Below, piece after piece: positions 54,510 through 63,344 of a DNA stretch of 64,000 nt (positions are counted from its first letter, which is position 1; each line of letters begins with the position of its first letter). A program made the translations under genes and the position numbers. Source of the DNA: Propionibacterium sp. oral taxon 192 str. F0372. Its GTDB lineage: Bacteria; Actinomycetota; Actinomycetes; Propionibacteriales; Propionibacteriaceae. The stretch covers positions 1,930,581 to 1,994,580 of the forward strand of contig NZ_KE340297.1 of the NCBI RefSeq assembly GCF_000413315.1, written 5' to 3'. The notes below the pieces were generated by a model that saw only the letters and a program-made list of their open reading frames with translations, was not told the origin of the DNA and searched no databases.

Positions 54510-55229
54510 TCAGCGCAGGGCGCGGGTGAACCCGGCGGCTTGCGCGGCCTCCTCGGTGGCGAACCACACATCGGCGTTGGTGCGCTCGTAGCCCATCGAA
54601 TTCGGGGTGTGGTACTTCATCGAACGCTCATTGCCCTTGATCCAGAACTCAGCGGGCGGGTTCTCACCCACGTAGGAGCCTTCACCGTAATCGATCTTCC
54701 CGGTCTCGGCGCGTTTGGCCTGCCCATCTCGATGTGGATCTTCCTTGGGATTCGGGGCTGCCGGTGCCCAGCCATCGTCTTTGGTACCGAGTACCTCGCG
54801 GACCACGAGCACCAAGGCACCGAGGAAGGCCGCCACCCCCAGCAAAGCGAACAGCTTGCCGAGGGAGCAACGTTTCTTCGCCTTGGGTACCACGACCTCG
54901 GCCTCATCATCTTGGACTTGTCCCAACCAATCGGCCAGGTGCGGCTGGACATCGTTGTCAAAATGCTCCGAGATGCTCTCGTAGGCTTGGGTGACCACGG
55001 GGCTCACCAAATCGACGGTATCCGCAACTCGCGGTGCGAGATGCTGCTCGTAGAGATCCTCGATGGTGTCCTTGGTGTTGCTTAGCACAGGCGTGATTGC
55101 ATCGACCGCTTGCTTGCTGGTCTTCTTCGCCTTGGGCGCCACCTGCTCGAAGACTTCTTCAAATGCGTTGGTGGTGTTCTTTGCGGCCAGTTCGGCGGCC
55201 TTGCGTACCTTTTTCGATCGGCGAGACAT
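54510..55229 (-). CDS. Membrane protein with C-terminal 'sunset' domain
   Basis: A 239-residue protein: a basic N-terminus (SRRSKKVRKAAELAAK), a long helical region, one membrane helix near 125-145 (LGKLFALLGVAAFLGALVLVV), then a C-terminal domain with IKGNERSMKYHTPNS and TNADVWFATEEAAQAAGF. That last pattern (KGN...YH.P.S...T.A.VWF....A..AGF) is the actinobacterial sunset domain, function unknown. GGAG precedes the ATG at 55229. Probably a cell-envelope protein. Confidence 0.75.
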   Translation of the reverse strand: MSRRSKKVRKAAELAAKNTTNAFEEVFEQVAPKAKKTSKQAVDAITPVLSNTKDTIEDLYEQHLAPRVADTVDLVSPVVTQAYESISEHFDNDVQPHLADWLGQVQDDEAEVVVPKAKKRCSLGKLFALLGVAAFLGALVLVVREVLGTKDDGWAPAAPNPKEDPHRDGQAKRAETGKIDYGEGSYVGENPPAEFWIKGNERSMKYHTPNSMGYERTNADVWFATEEAAQAAGFTRALR

Positions 55230-55531
55230 ATTCGCTCCGTTCGTTGTTGAGGCTCGTGATCGAGCTGCTCGTAGTCGAGCACTTACCACCGTAGTTCACC
55301 GCTGCACCGAACCAACCCCTGCACGCCGATCAGCATCGATGCAATTGCACACAGCTGTTGGCCGAAACTGGCCATGATCGTTGCAGAACTTCAGGCTCTG
55401 GCCAACAGGACAAACGGTACGTGACCGACCGTCCCGGTGCCGAAGGCCGTCTCGGGACCATGAGCACGATGGGCCATGCGTTGGGTTGATCTGGAAGGAT
55501 GGGTGCAGTCCCACACAGAAAGGCGGCCCAC
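55230..55531. other. Divergent intergenic region before the cyclophilin gene
   Basis: About 300 bases between divergent genes. I see no gene, no clear promoter hexamers and no strong repeat here. Confidence 0.35.
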
Positions 55532-56041
55532 ATGTCCCAGGCCACCCTGCACACCTCATTGGGTGATATCGTCGTCGAACTCTTCGACGACCATGCTCCC
55601 AAGACCGTCGCAAATTTCGTCGAACTAGCCAGTGGCACCCGGGAGTACACCGATCCCGTCGACGGCACCACCAAAACCGGGAAATTCTATGACGGCACCA
55701 TCTTCCACCGGGTCATCGACGGTTTCATGATCCAGGGTGGGGATCCTACCGGTACCGGGCGTGGCGGCCCGGGCTACCGTTTCGCTGACGAGTTCCATCC
55801 TGAACTCTCCTTCGACCGGCCTTACCTGTTGGCCATGGCTAATGCCGGTCCGGGCACTAACGGCTCGCAATTTTTCATTACCGTCGCCAAGACCCCACAC
55901 CTCAACCGGCGCCACACCATCTTCGGTGAGGTCACCGAAGAGGCTTCCCGCAAGGTCGTCGACGCCATCGCGACCACTCCCACCGGGCGCATGGATCGTC
56001 CCACCACCGACGTGGTGATCAACTCGGTCGAGGTCGCCTGA
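55532..56041 (+). CDS. ppiA: Peptidyl-prolyl cis-trans isomerase, cyclophilin type
   Basis: A 169-residue cytosolic cyclophilin (no signal peptide) that speeds proline isomerization. Seen: [22 protein letters not shown], the active-site [25 protein letters not shown] (catalytic Arg; family signature through the Gly-rich part), [18 protein letters not shown] and HTIFGEV. The ATG at 55532 follows AAAGG; an in-frame ATG at 55499 is less likely. Its last 23 bases overlap the 3' end of the converging gene. Confidence 0.93.
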   Translation: MSQATLHTSLGDIVVELFDDHAPKTVANFVELASGTREYTDPVDGTTKTGKFYDGTIFHRVIDGFMIQGGDPTGTGRGGPGYRFADEFHPELSFDRPYLLAMANAGPGTNGSQFFITVAKTPHLNRRHTIFGEVTEEASRKVVDAIATTPTGRMDRPTTDVVINSVEVA

Positions 56042-57839
56042 TCGATGTCGATATCTCCTGCTGCCCGGCATCCGGCAAGGAGCCGGGCAGCACTTCGTTG
56101 AGATCGCCCGGTGGAGCGACGGGAAGTGGTGAAAGGGTCCATCTGGGCAGGTCCTGTTCCCCAATGCCCGCGCCCAGGGGCATTGACCATTCACCGTCGA
56201 TCTCCAGCAGTCGAACCCCGGGACTGGTGAGGAAGGCGATCACCCGCTCTGCTTCCTCCACCGAGGCCGATGGCAGATCGTGGGGCGAGGGGAGCACAGT
56301 TTCGGCAGTGGCGAGCACGTGGGCTGCGACTTGACGCACTGAGCTTCCGGCCCGGGCGAATCCCGCAGCTGCGAGCCGACCGTGGCGAATGATATTAATC
56401 TGCCAGCCCGGGCGCGAAGGGACAGTAGAGCGGCGCACCGCGACGATCTGGGGGCAGCGCCCCACCGCAACCAGCCGGTGCCAGCGACGAATCGCTGCGG
56501 TGAGCAATTCAAGGCGACTGGTGATTTGTGCCGCCTGCTCGTAACGCTGTTCAGCTGCCAGGGGCCGTAGATGACTGCCAACGATCCCCAATAGCGGACG
56601 TACGTCATGATTCCACGCCTGCTTGATGCCCAACACCAGTTTCTGATGGGCAGCATGGTCGGCATCCGGTAGGCACGGTGCCAGACAACGACCGAGCTCG
56701 GCTAGGACGCACCCGGTAGGGGATGCGTGGGGCCCCATCGACTGGGTGCACTGCCTGATCGGATAGGCGTCGTGGATCACCTGGCAGACTTCCTTGGCTG
56801 TGACTCGTGAGGAGAAAGGGCCCAGATAGCGGGCCTGGTCGTCGCCCACCGCGTAGGTGATGGACAGCCGGGGCCATGTCTCGGTGGTCAGCTTTACCCA
56901 GCACAGCCTGTCCTGGTGCTTGGATCGACGGTTGTAGTGGGGGCTGTGGGCGGCGATCATCCGCAGTTCTCGGACCTCTGCCTCCAAATCTGTGGCGCAC
57001 ACCGTGGCCTCCACACCGGTGGCCACCCGGACCATTTCGTCTATGTAGGTTCTGTTCTCTGAGGCTGTGAAATAGGATCTCACCCGGCGGGCAACGTTGA
57101 CCGACTTGCCGACGTAGAGTACCTGGCGGGACTCCCCGGGGCGTTGGGCATAGAAGGCATAAACTCCGGGTTCGGTGGGCAACTCGCTGGCCCATGAACT
57201 CTTTGCCCGCCGCTTGGCCGGTACCCGGTGTTCGATTTCCTTGAGATCTTCCAAGGTGGTTACTCCGAGACCACCTGCCCGTCCCAGCAACTCGTGCAGC
57301 ACGTTGACGGTTGACCTAGCATCCGACAGGGCACGGTGGCCGGGGGTAACTGTGGTGCGGAAGTGGGCGGCGAGGGTGTGTAGCTTCACATTGGGCACCT
57401 CGTCGCGCAACAGCACCTTCCGTGCCAATCCGACGGTGTCGACCACCATCATCCCGGGCCACTCGTACCCCAGGTCAACGCAGGCACGCCGGAGAAAACC
57501 GACATCGAAGCGGGCATTGTGGGTTACCAGCACGCAGGGGGTGACGAACTGCAGGAAAGTGGGCAGTACTGCTGGCAAGGTGGGAGAGTAGGCAACCATC
57601 CGGTCGGTGATGCCGGTCAGAGCCTGGATTCTCGCCGGGATGTGCATACAGGGATTGATCAAGGTGGCGAACTCGCCGAGCGTCTGGTCACCGCGTACTT
57701 TCACGGCCCCGATCTCGGTAATTGCATCAGTGGTCGAGGTGCCAGTGGTTTCCAGATCGACAACGCAGAACGTTACCTCGCGTAGCGGGGTTCCGAGATC
57801 ATCAAGGCCGGGTTGCGTAGCAACAGTTGGTGAGGTCAT
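56019..57839 (-). CDS. DEDDh exonuclease / GIY-YIG (UvrC N-terminal-like) fusion
   Basis: A 606-residue nuclease fusion found in actinobacteria. Residues about 22-190 form a DEDDh 3'-5' exonuclease of the DnaQ type: [10 protein letters not shown] (exoI), [20 protein letters not shown] (exoII) and [10 protein letters not shown] (exoIII). Residues about 215-300 are a GIY-YIG domain ([26 protein letters not shown]) as in UvrC/Cho, followed by a UvrC-like region with a Cys cluster ([13 protein letters not shown]). The UvrC RNase-H-like half is absent. It probably acts in DNA repair. ATG at 57839. The gene stands divergent from the M23 peptidase gene. Confidence 0.88.
   Translation of the reverse strand: MTSPTVATQPGLDDLGTPLREVTFCVVDLETTGTSTTDAITEIGAVKVRGDQTLGEFATLINPCMHIPARIQALTGITDRMVAYSPTLPAVLPTFLQFVTPCVLVTHNARFDVGFLRRACVDLGYEWPGMMVVDTVGLARKVLLRDEVPNVKLHTLAAHFRTTVTPGHRALSDARSTVNVLHELLGRAGGLGVTTLEDLKEIEHRVPAKRRAKSSWASELPTEPGVYAFYAQRPGESRQVLYVGKSVNVARRVRSYFTASENRTYIDEMVRVATGVEATVCATDLEAEVRELRMIAAHSPHYNRRSKHQDRLCWVKLTTETWPRLSITYAVGDDQARYLGPFSSRVTAKEVCQVIHDAYPIRQCTQSMGPHASPTGCVLAELGRCLAPCLPDADHAAHQKLVLGIKQAWNHDVRPLLGIVGSHLRPLAAEQRYEQAAQITSRLELLTAAIRRWHRLVAVGRCPQIVAVRRSTVPSRPGWQINIIRHGRLAAAGFARAGSSVRQVAAHVLATAETVLPSPHDLPSASVEEAERVIAFLTSPGVRLLEIDGEWSMPLGAGIGEQDLPRWTLSPLPVAPPGDLNEVLPGSLPDAGQQEISTSIRRPRPS
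56060..56091 (+). terminator. Hairpin downstream of ppiA inside the converging gene
   Basis: Ten-base arms GCTGCCCGGC and GCCGGGCAGC pair around a 12-base loop, starting 18 bases after the ppiA stop. It lies within the last codons of the minus-strand nuclease gene. Probable ppiA terminator; the T-run is weak. Confidence 0.6.
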
Positions 57840-57911
57840 GCAGCGACCTTAAGATCGGTAACTGACACTTCTGGAGGGCGATCGGGAGCTTGGACGAGTC
57901 ATGCAAAAGAG

Positions 57912-57940
57912 TTGAGAGCAACCTTAAGAAGTCTTAAACT
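57912..57940 (+). promoter_or_regulatory. Promoter of the M23 peptidase gene with an internal palindrome
   Basis: TTGAGA (57912-57917) and TAAACT (57935-57940) form a good -35/-10 pair with 17-base spacing. The palindrome TTAAGA-AG-TCTTAA (57924-57937) lies in the spacer and touches the -10, a position typical of a repressor operator. CCTTAAGA occurs again at 57847-57854. Confidence 0.6.
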
Positions 57941-57972
57941 TTATGTGAGTAACGTTCCATGAGGGTGGATGA

Positions 57973-59055
57973 ATGGTGAATCTCCAGGGTGCCATCGCGG
58001 CTGTTGTCGGTGGCTTGGTTGCTTGTTCCGTCGTCGTTGCGGCGTCCCCGTCGGCCCGGGCTGATGACACCGTCGCCAAGGCACAAAGCGAGTTGTCGGG
58101 TCTCCAGATTGAGGCGGCCAAGGCCCAGGTGGAACTGGAGCAGTCCCGCAAGGACCTCACCCAGGCCCAAGCCGACTACGACGTAACCACTGCTGATCTT
58201 GCCGATCAGCGCGTCTTGGTCGATGCCTTGCGGGTGCAGGTGGGCCGGGTAGCCGTGGCTGCTCAGCAGCAGGCGGCCTCCATGGGTACCGCATCTTTGT
58301 TGTTTTCCTCGGATTCCGAGGAGTCTTTCATCGCTGATATGAAGGTTATGCAGTCGGTCACCTCGCTGACTGATGAGCAACTGGCCCGCCTGGCCGCCGA
58401 GCAGGACCGGCTCGCCGAACTCGAATCCACCCAGGCCTCAACCGTAGAAGCCATCAATGCCGAGATCGCGGAGCAGGAGAAACTCACCGCCGACTACGAC
58501 GGCAAGGTGGCCCAGGCGAAGTCGATCGTTGACGCGCTGAGCGCATCCCAGAAGTCGATGCTTGAGTCCAAGGCCTCCCAGGCGGTCATCGACGAGAACA
58601 TGAAGCTGTTGAACTCGGCCATGGCTGAGGCCTCCGGACGTTCCTCCCGCAGCGCCAGTGGCGATCCATTAGGTGCCGGGATCTGGCCTACCTCGGGTCC
58701 GATTACCTCCCCCTTCGGATACCGCACCAACCCGATCGGTGGATACACCGAACTTCACGACGGGGTTGACATCGCCCCGCCGTGTGGCACGCCGGTGATG
58801 GCCTCTTGGACTGGTGTTGTGCTGTCCGCTCGCACTGAGGGCGGCTGGGGCAATCGGGTGATTATCGATTCTGGCACCTACAAGACCGCCTATGCTCACC
58901 TGCAGTCGATGAGCGTATCGCCAGGTGATGTCGTCCAAGCCGGTCAGGTTGTCGGTGCGGTCGGCACCACCGGTTTTTCGACCGGCTGCCACCTGCACTT
59001 CTCCACGTGGGTGAACAATCAGATCACCGATCCAACCACTGTCATCAAGCGCTGA
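57973..59055 (+). CDS. Secreted M23 (LytM-type) peptidase with coiled coil
   Basis: A 360-residue envelope protein. A signal peptide (about 1-31, ending ARA-DD) is followed by a long coiled coil (about 32-215, rich in Ala, Gln, Glu) as in EnvC/RipA-like proteins, then an M23 metallopeptidase domain: GPITSPFGYRTNP, LHDGVDIAPPCGTPV with the zinc His and Asp, YAHLQSM and the catalytic HLHFSTW. All zinc/catalytic residues appear present. It likely cuts peptidoglycan crosslinks during division or regulates another hydrolase. ATG at 57973 was taken; another lies at 57969 in a different frame. Confidence 0.9.
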   Translation: MVNLQGAIAAVVGGLVACSVVVAASPSARADDTVAKAQSELSGLQIEAAKAQVELEQSRKDLTQAQADYDVTTADLADQRVLVDALRVQVGRVAVAAQQQAASMGTASLLFSSDSEESFIADMKVMQSVTSLTDEQLARLAAEQDRLAELESTQASTVEAINAEIAEQEKLTADYDGKVAQAKSIVDALSASQKSMLESKASQAVIDENMKLLNSAMAEASGRSSRSASGDPLGAGIWPTSGPITSPFGYRTNPIGGYTELHDGVDIAPPCGTPVMASWTGVVLSARTEGGWGNRVIIDSGTYKTAYAHLQSMSVSPGDVVQAGQVVGAVGTTGFSTGCHLHFSTWVNNQITDPTTVIKR

Positions 59056-59296
59056 TACTGTCTTGGGCTCTGTGATGGATGCTCAACGAGCAATGTGTGA
59101 GTGGTGTCCGTGATGGGTGTAGCTAATCAGAGTTGACCGAATGCGATACCTGCGAGGTGCGCTGGCCTGCCTGCACTACCGACTGCTTGGGCCATTTCCG
59201 GTTCTGGGGAGCAGATCGGATTTGGCACCGTTGATCACTTGGCGATCATCACTACCATTCTCGTTGGACTGGTGTCGTTTTCCTGCATGGGGCTTT

Positions 59297-60349
59297 ATGC
59301 CAGCGTCGCGGATGGTTGACCGTCTGGTGGTGACCGTGATCGCTTGGTGCTGTGTTATCACCTTTACCGGTTGTGCATCTAGAGATCCACGTACCGGCTC
59401 CGAGGTCGCCGCCGGGGTAGCCATGGCTTGGGCCAGTCGTGAGGAGAATGCCTTTTTCGCACTCTTTGACAAGACCGCACGTTCTCGTGCCGCACAGTTA
59501 TGGCAGTCGACCGATGGAGTGCAGATCACCTCCGTCGATCCCATTGATGACCAGCAATGGCACATCACTTGGAGCGTCCCCGCTACCCGGGCCAGTACAC
59601 GCAGCGTTGTCCGCCCGGTACTCAACTGCGACCGGGACTGTGCGTTGGTCGATCTGGTGCAGTCTCCTGATCAGCCAGCTCCCATCTGGGTACTGGGACA
59701 AGTGATGATCAGTATCGATGCCAATGTGGTGGTCTTGGACGCCACCGCTGGTGGGCGGGTCCCGGCTCTGGCGGAGGCAGCCCGATCGCGGTTGTCACAA
59801 TCCGGGGTCCCGCTGCTGGACATGACAGAATCAATCATCGTCGAGGTTCCGGCCACGGCTGGACAGTTTGAGCAGATGATGGCAGCCCCTGCATTGGATT
59901 TCCGGTCCAGCGGTGGGCTTACCTGGACGGCGGGAAGCCTCACCACGCCTGCCCTGCAACACATTGTGCTCAATCCGCAGACCACCGATTCGGCTGTTGA
60001 TGCCCAGCTGGAGCATCTGATTACCCACGAGATGGTGCACGCCAGCACCGCTTACCTCCAGGTTGGATCAGGAAGGCAGTGGGTCAGCGAAGGGCTCGCC
60101 GAGCACCTCTCCCTGGCCGCAGATCAGGCGGCTCAACGGGGCTCGGTCGAACTCTTGGCGCAGATGTGCCCGCTGGCCACCACCATTGTGGCCGATTCTG
60201 ATTTTGCTGCCGACAACCCAGCACGCGCCTATGCCTGGAGTACCTGGGCTGTGGGGCAGATCATGGCCACCGATCCGGCATCTTTGAGCGGATTGTGGCA
60301 GGGCAACACACCGGTTCCCAAGTTCGATGACTCTCTGATATGCGGTTGA
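59297..60349 (+). CDS. Putative lipoprotein with HExxH zinc-peptidase motif
   Basis: A 350-residue protein. A lipoprotein signal (RLVVTVIAWCCVITFTGC) suggests anchoring at the outer face of the membrane. The C-terminal half has THEMVHASTAYL, an HExxH zinc motif, followed about 20 residues later by WVSEGLAEHLS with a possible third ligand Glu, the gluzincin pattern. The N-terminal half resembles NTF2-like domains only loosely. The start is uncertain: 59297 and 59312 both keep the lipoprotein signal, while the ATG at 59141 would bury it. Substrate unknown. Confidence 0.65.
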   Translation: MPASRMVDRLVVTVIAWCCVITFTGCASRDPRTGSEVAAGVAMAWASREENAFFALFDKTARSRAAQLWQSTDGVQITSVDPIDDQQWHITWSVPATRASTRSVVRPVLNCDRDCALVDLVQSPDQPAPIWVLGQVMISIDANVVVLDATAGGRVPALAEAARSRLSQSGVPLLDMTESIIVEVPATAGQFEQMMAAPALDFRSSGGLTWTAGSLTTPALQHIVLNPQTTDSAVDAQLEHLITHEMVHASTAYLQVGSGRQWVSEGLAEHLSLAADQAAQRGSVELLAQMCPLATTIVADSDFAADNPARAYAWSTWAVGQIMATDPASLSGLWQGNTPVPKFDDSLICG

Positions 60350-60506
60350 GTCTCAAAACGCGGTACTCGGCTCGTCATGGCACTCTTAATTATCGACACG
60401 CGACCGGGCTCAGGTCCCGGAGATCACTCCTACTGCGCCTGCCTCGGTCGCCGGGTGAGCCGGTGGCCGTAGAGTATGCACCAGTCGACAGCCAAGGAGG
60501 GCACAG

Positions 60507-61274
60507 GTGACGGGGTGGTACAGCTTCTTCAAGATCGTGGTGGTGCGGCCCGCGGTGAAGTACTGGTTCAGGGTCGAGATCACCGGTGCCGAGAAAGTGC
60601 CCGGCACCGGTTGTATCTTGGCCGCCAACCATCTGGACGTCGGCGACACCTTCTCCCTCCCGGCGCTGGTGCGCCCCACGGTGGTCTTCCCGGCCAAGCG
60701 GGAACTATTCGAGGGACGCACCCTCAAGGGACGAGCTTTGGCCCGGGTGCTTCGCGCGATCGGTCAGACACCGATCGACAGATCCGGTGGGCGCGCATCG
60801 GCCAGCGGGCTCGGGTCGGTCGAAGTAGTGCTCGAGGCAGGCGGTACAGTCGGTATCTTCCCGGAGGGAACGCGCAGCCCAGATGGCCGCCTCTACAAGG
60901 GCAAGACTGGGGTGGCCCGGCTGGCCTTGGCATCTGGGAAACCCGTCCTGCCGGTCGGGGTGATCAACACCAGGTTGATGCGCAATCGTATCGGGCTGCC
61001 GGTGATGATGGATCACCCGCGTATCATCATCGGTGATCCCCTCGACTTCAGCGCGTGGGCCGGTCAGGAGAGCGATCACAAGGTACTGCGGTGGGTGACC
61101 AATGAGGTGATGGGTGCCATCAAGGCTCTCACTGACCAGCCCTATGTCGATGCCTATGCCTCCCGGGTGAAATATGGCGACTTGGCATCGAAGGATACGA
61201 GTTCACTGGAGCTTGACCACCCCAATCAGGGGGTTTCGCAACCACCGATCATTGCTCAGCGGACGGAGGGTTGA
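60507..61274 (+). CDS. 1-acyl-glycerol-3-phosphate acyltransferase (PlsC family)
   Basis: A 255-residue membrane-associated acyltransferase that likely makes phosphatidic acid. Seen: AANHLDVGDTFSL (HX4D catalytic motif), FPAKRELFEG, and FPEGTRSPDGRLYKGKTG (glycerol-phosphate binding). AGGAGG precedes the GTG at 60507. The gene directly downstream encodes a relative that lacks the catalytic His, so the pair may act together. Confidence 0.9.
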   Translation: MTGWYSFFKIVVVRPAVKYWFRVEITGAEKVPGTGCILAANHLDVGDTFSLPALVRPTVVFPAKRELFEGRTLKGRALARVLRAIGQTPIDRSGGRASASGLGSVEVVLEAGGTVGIFPEGTRSPDGRLYKGKTGVARLALASGKPVLPVGVINTRLMRNRIGLPVMMDHPRIIIGDPLDFSAWAGQESDHKVLRWVTNEVMGAIKALTDQPYVDAYASRVKYGDLASKDTSSLELDHPNQGVSQPPIIAQRTEG

Positions 61275-61275
61275 A

Positions 61276-62139
61276 GTGAATGGCCCCCATCGCGCATATC
61301 GCGCGCATAATTGGTGGAAGCCTCTGGTGGAAGGGGCGGAGAACCTGCCTGACGGGCCATTCATCCTTGCCGTTAACCGGGTTGGGGGATTTGACCATCT
61401 TCTGGTCACCCAGGCCATCGGACGGCCGATGACCGTCGTCACCAGTCGTGGTGACGGCCTACTGCGCATTCCAACCTTGGCGACTACTGGTTTCGGACAG
61501 GCTGGTCGTGCTGCATCAGAGGAAGTACTTGCCAGTGGCGGAATCGTGTTGGTCTTCCCTGAGCGGGTCTGCGGGAATGACGGCGCGGTTCACCGCGGGA
61601 CCGCGGACACCGCAGCTGTGGCGATCGGGGCGGAAGTGCCCATCGTTCCCGCAGGTCTTGCTCCGCGCACCCACCGGGGGAGCACGCGGAACCTAGCTGA
61701 CGCCCCCGCACGATGGGCTATCGGTGACCTGCGCTATCGCCTGGCCATCGGCAAACCTATTCTGATCAATCGCTATCTGGGACTGGACGAACCCGGGAGG
61801 GTGACCGACGGGCTAATCATGCGTGGACTGGTCGACTCAGTGATGAGTCGTATTGCCGAGTTGGCCAACCGCCGCTATGTCGACACTCATTCATTTGATC
61901 CGGATCTGCGTGCGGCTAACCGCAATCCGGTGTTGAACCCAGTCGATCCAGCGAGCCTGCGGGAATGGGTCACAGCGCGACGGCGGATGCAGCGGGAGCG
62001 CCGGGAGACACAGCGCCAGCGAATGGCGGCCGAGGCCGAACTGGCACGCATCCTTGACGAACAGGAGGCGGCCGAGATAACAGCTGCCCAGGAAGCTGCG
62101 AGACGCTGGGCCGAGGGCGTTGAGAGTGGGGGACGATGA
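61276..62139 (+). CDS. PlsC-like acyltransferase lacking the catalytic histidine
   Basis: A 287-residue homologue of the preceding enzyme. The catalytic motif NHxxxxD reads NRVGGFD (VNRVGGFDHL), so His is replaced by Arg, and the FPEGTRS block is FPERVCGND. Other parts of the fold (VTSRGDGLLRIP, VPIVPAGLAP) remain. It ends in a long charged helix rich in Arg, Gln and Ala (about 225-285). It probably has no acyltransferase activity and may bind lipid or regulate its neighbour. GGAGG lies 6 bases before the GTG at 61276, 1 base after the previous stop; the frame open from 61174 is not needed. Confidence 0.75.
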   Translation: MNGPHRAYRAHNWWKPLVEGAENLPDGPFILAVNRVGGFDHLLVTQAIGRPMTVVTSRGDGLLRIPTLATTGFGQAGRAASEEVLASGGIVLVFPERVCGNDGAVHRGTADTAAVAIGAEVPIVPAGLAPRTHRGSTRNLADAPARWAIGDLRYRLAIGKPILINRYLGLDEPGRVTDGLIMRGLVDSVMSRIAELANRRYVDTHSFDPDLRAANRNPVLNPVDPASLREWVTARRRMQRERRETQRQRMAAEAELARILDEQEAAEITAAQEAARRWAEGVESGGR

Positions 62140-63299
62140 AAAATGACACCATGAGGATCTGCACGGCCCAGGGGGACGAACGCGTCTCTGGGTCCATACG
62201 CCGATCCGCTGACTGGATCCGTCTCGCCATGGTTGTCCACGCTGTGGTGGTCAATCTGTTGCGTCTCGACGTCGCTCACCAACCGGTGGTCATGATCGTG
62301 GTCAGCAGCGTGATGGTCGCTTGGAGCTTAGTGATGGTCCTGTATGGACGCCGCAACTGCCGGAGACGACGGAATCTGTATCTTTGCGACATCGGGATCA
62401 CCGCGGTGATTGTCGCCCTGTCCGGACCAGTGCTGGGTACCGAAGTCCTGCGCAGTACCACTTTCGGGCTTGGCGGATTCTGGATGTTGATGGCGCCGGT
62501 GACACTGGCCATGTACACCGGATCAGCCGTAGGCGCTGGGGCAGGTCTGGTGCTCGGTGCCATCCAATTCCTTGAAGCTCCGTCGTTGGATCCACGTGTG
62601 TGGACTCACCTGATCATCACAGTCACCGTTCCCTATTTGGTGGGGTTGCTGATCAAAGTCAACAATGAGGCGATCGCGGAGCGGAACCGGTCCGTCGCCA
62701 CCGCGGTGGCCCTGGAGGAACGAGAAAGGCTCAACCGGATTGTCCACGACGGGGTGTTGCAGGTGCTGGCGATGGTTGCCCGCGAAGGTCATGAGCTGGG
62801 CCCCAGGGGCAAGATGCTCGCGCTGCTCGCCCGCAAGCAGGAGGATCAACTGCGCACCACCCTGCAAGACAAACATGTCGATGTGACCAAAGGTGAGTAC
62901 TTGGATGCTGATACGACAGACCTGACCACCATGCTGGAAAAGCACCAGTCGAAAACGGTGACGGTCTCGACGATGGCCGGGCACGTGTCTATGACTACTG
63001 ATCGCGCCAAGGAACTTGACCGGGTGATTACTGAGGTTTTGTCCAATGTTTTCAAGCATGCCGGGGTCAATGCCAAATCCTGGATCCTGTTGGAAGAAGA
63101 GAAAGGCCAGGTGATTGTCACAGTGCGTGACGATGGGATCGGCATGACTCCCGAACGGCTGCAGGCCGCAGCCGATGCCGGGCGACTGGGGGTCAAGGAA
63201 TCAATCGTCGGCCGAATATTGTCGCTGGGCGGGACCTCCACCCTCGACTCTGCGCCGGGGAAGGGTACCGAATGGGAGTTCCGGGTTCCCCTCCAGTGA
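62136..63299 (+). CDS. macS: MacS-type sensor histidine kinase
   Basis: A 387-residue membrane kinase. About five hydrophobic segments (25-175) are followed by a HisKA_3-type dimerization helix with the phospho-acceptor His in ERERLNRIVHDGVLQVLAMV, and a HATPase domain (ITEVLSNVFKHAG N-box, VRDDGIGM, GKGTEWEFRVPL). This matches the MacS family found in actinobacteria. Its ATG overlaps the stop of the acyltransferase gene, so it may share that operon and respond to membrane lipid state. The regulator gene follows 45 bases later. The signal is unknown. Confidence 0.85.
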   Translation: MKNDTMRICTAQGDERVSGSIRRSADWIRLAMVVHAVVVNLLRLDVAHQPVVMIVVSSVMVAWSLVMVLYGRRNCRRRRNLYLCDIGITAVIVALSGPVLGTEVLRSTTFGLGGFWMLMAPVTLAMYTGSAVGAGAGLVLGAIQFLEAPSLDPRVWTHLIITVTVPYLVGLLIKVNNEAIAERNRSVATAVALEERERLNRIVHDGVLQVLAMVAREGHELGPRGKMLALLARKQEDQLRTTLQDKHVDVTKGEYLDADTTDLTTMLEKHQSKTVTVSTMAGHVSMTTDRAKELDRVITEVLSNVFKHAGVNAKSWILLEEEKGQVIVTVRDDGIGMTPERLQAAADAGRLGVKESIVGRILSLGGTSTLDSAPGKGTEWEFRVPLQ

Positions 63300-63344
63300 A
63301 CCACACGGCACAATGGCAGCAACGAATCCCCCAGGAGAAGAAGG

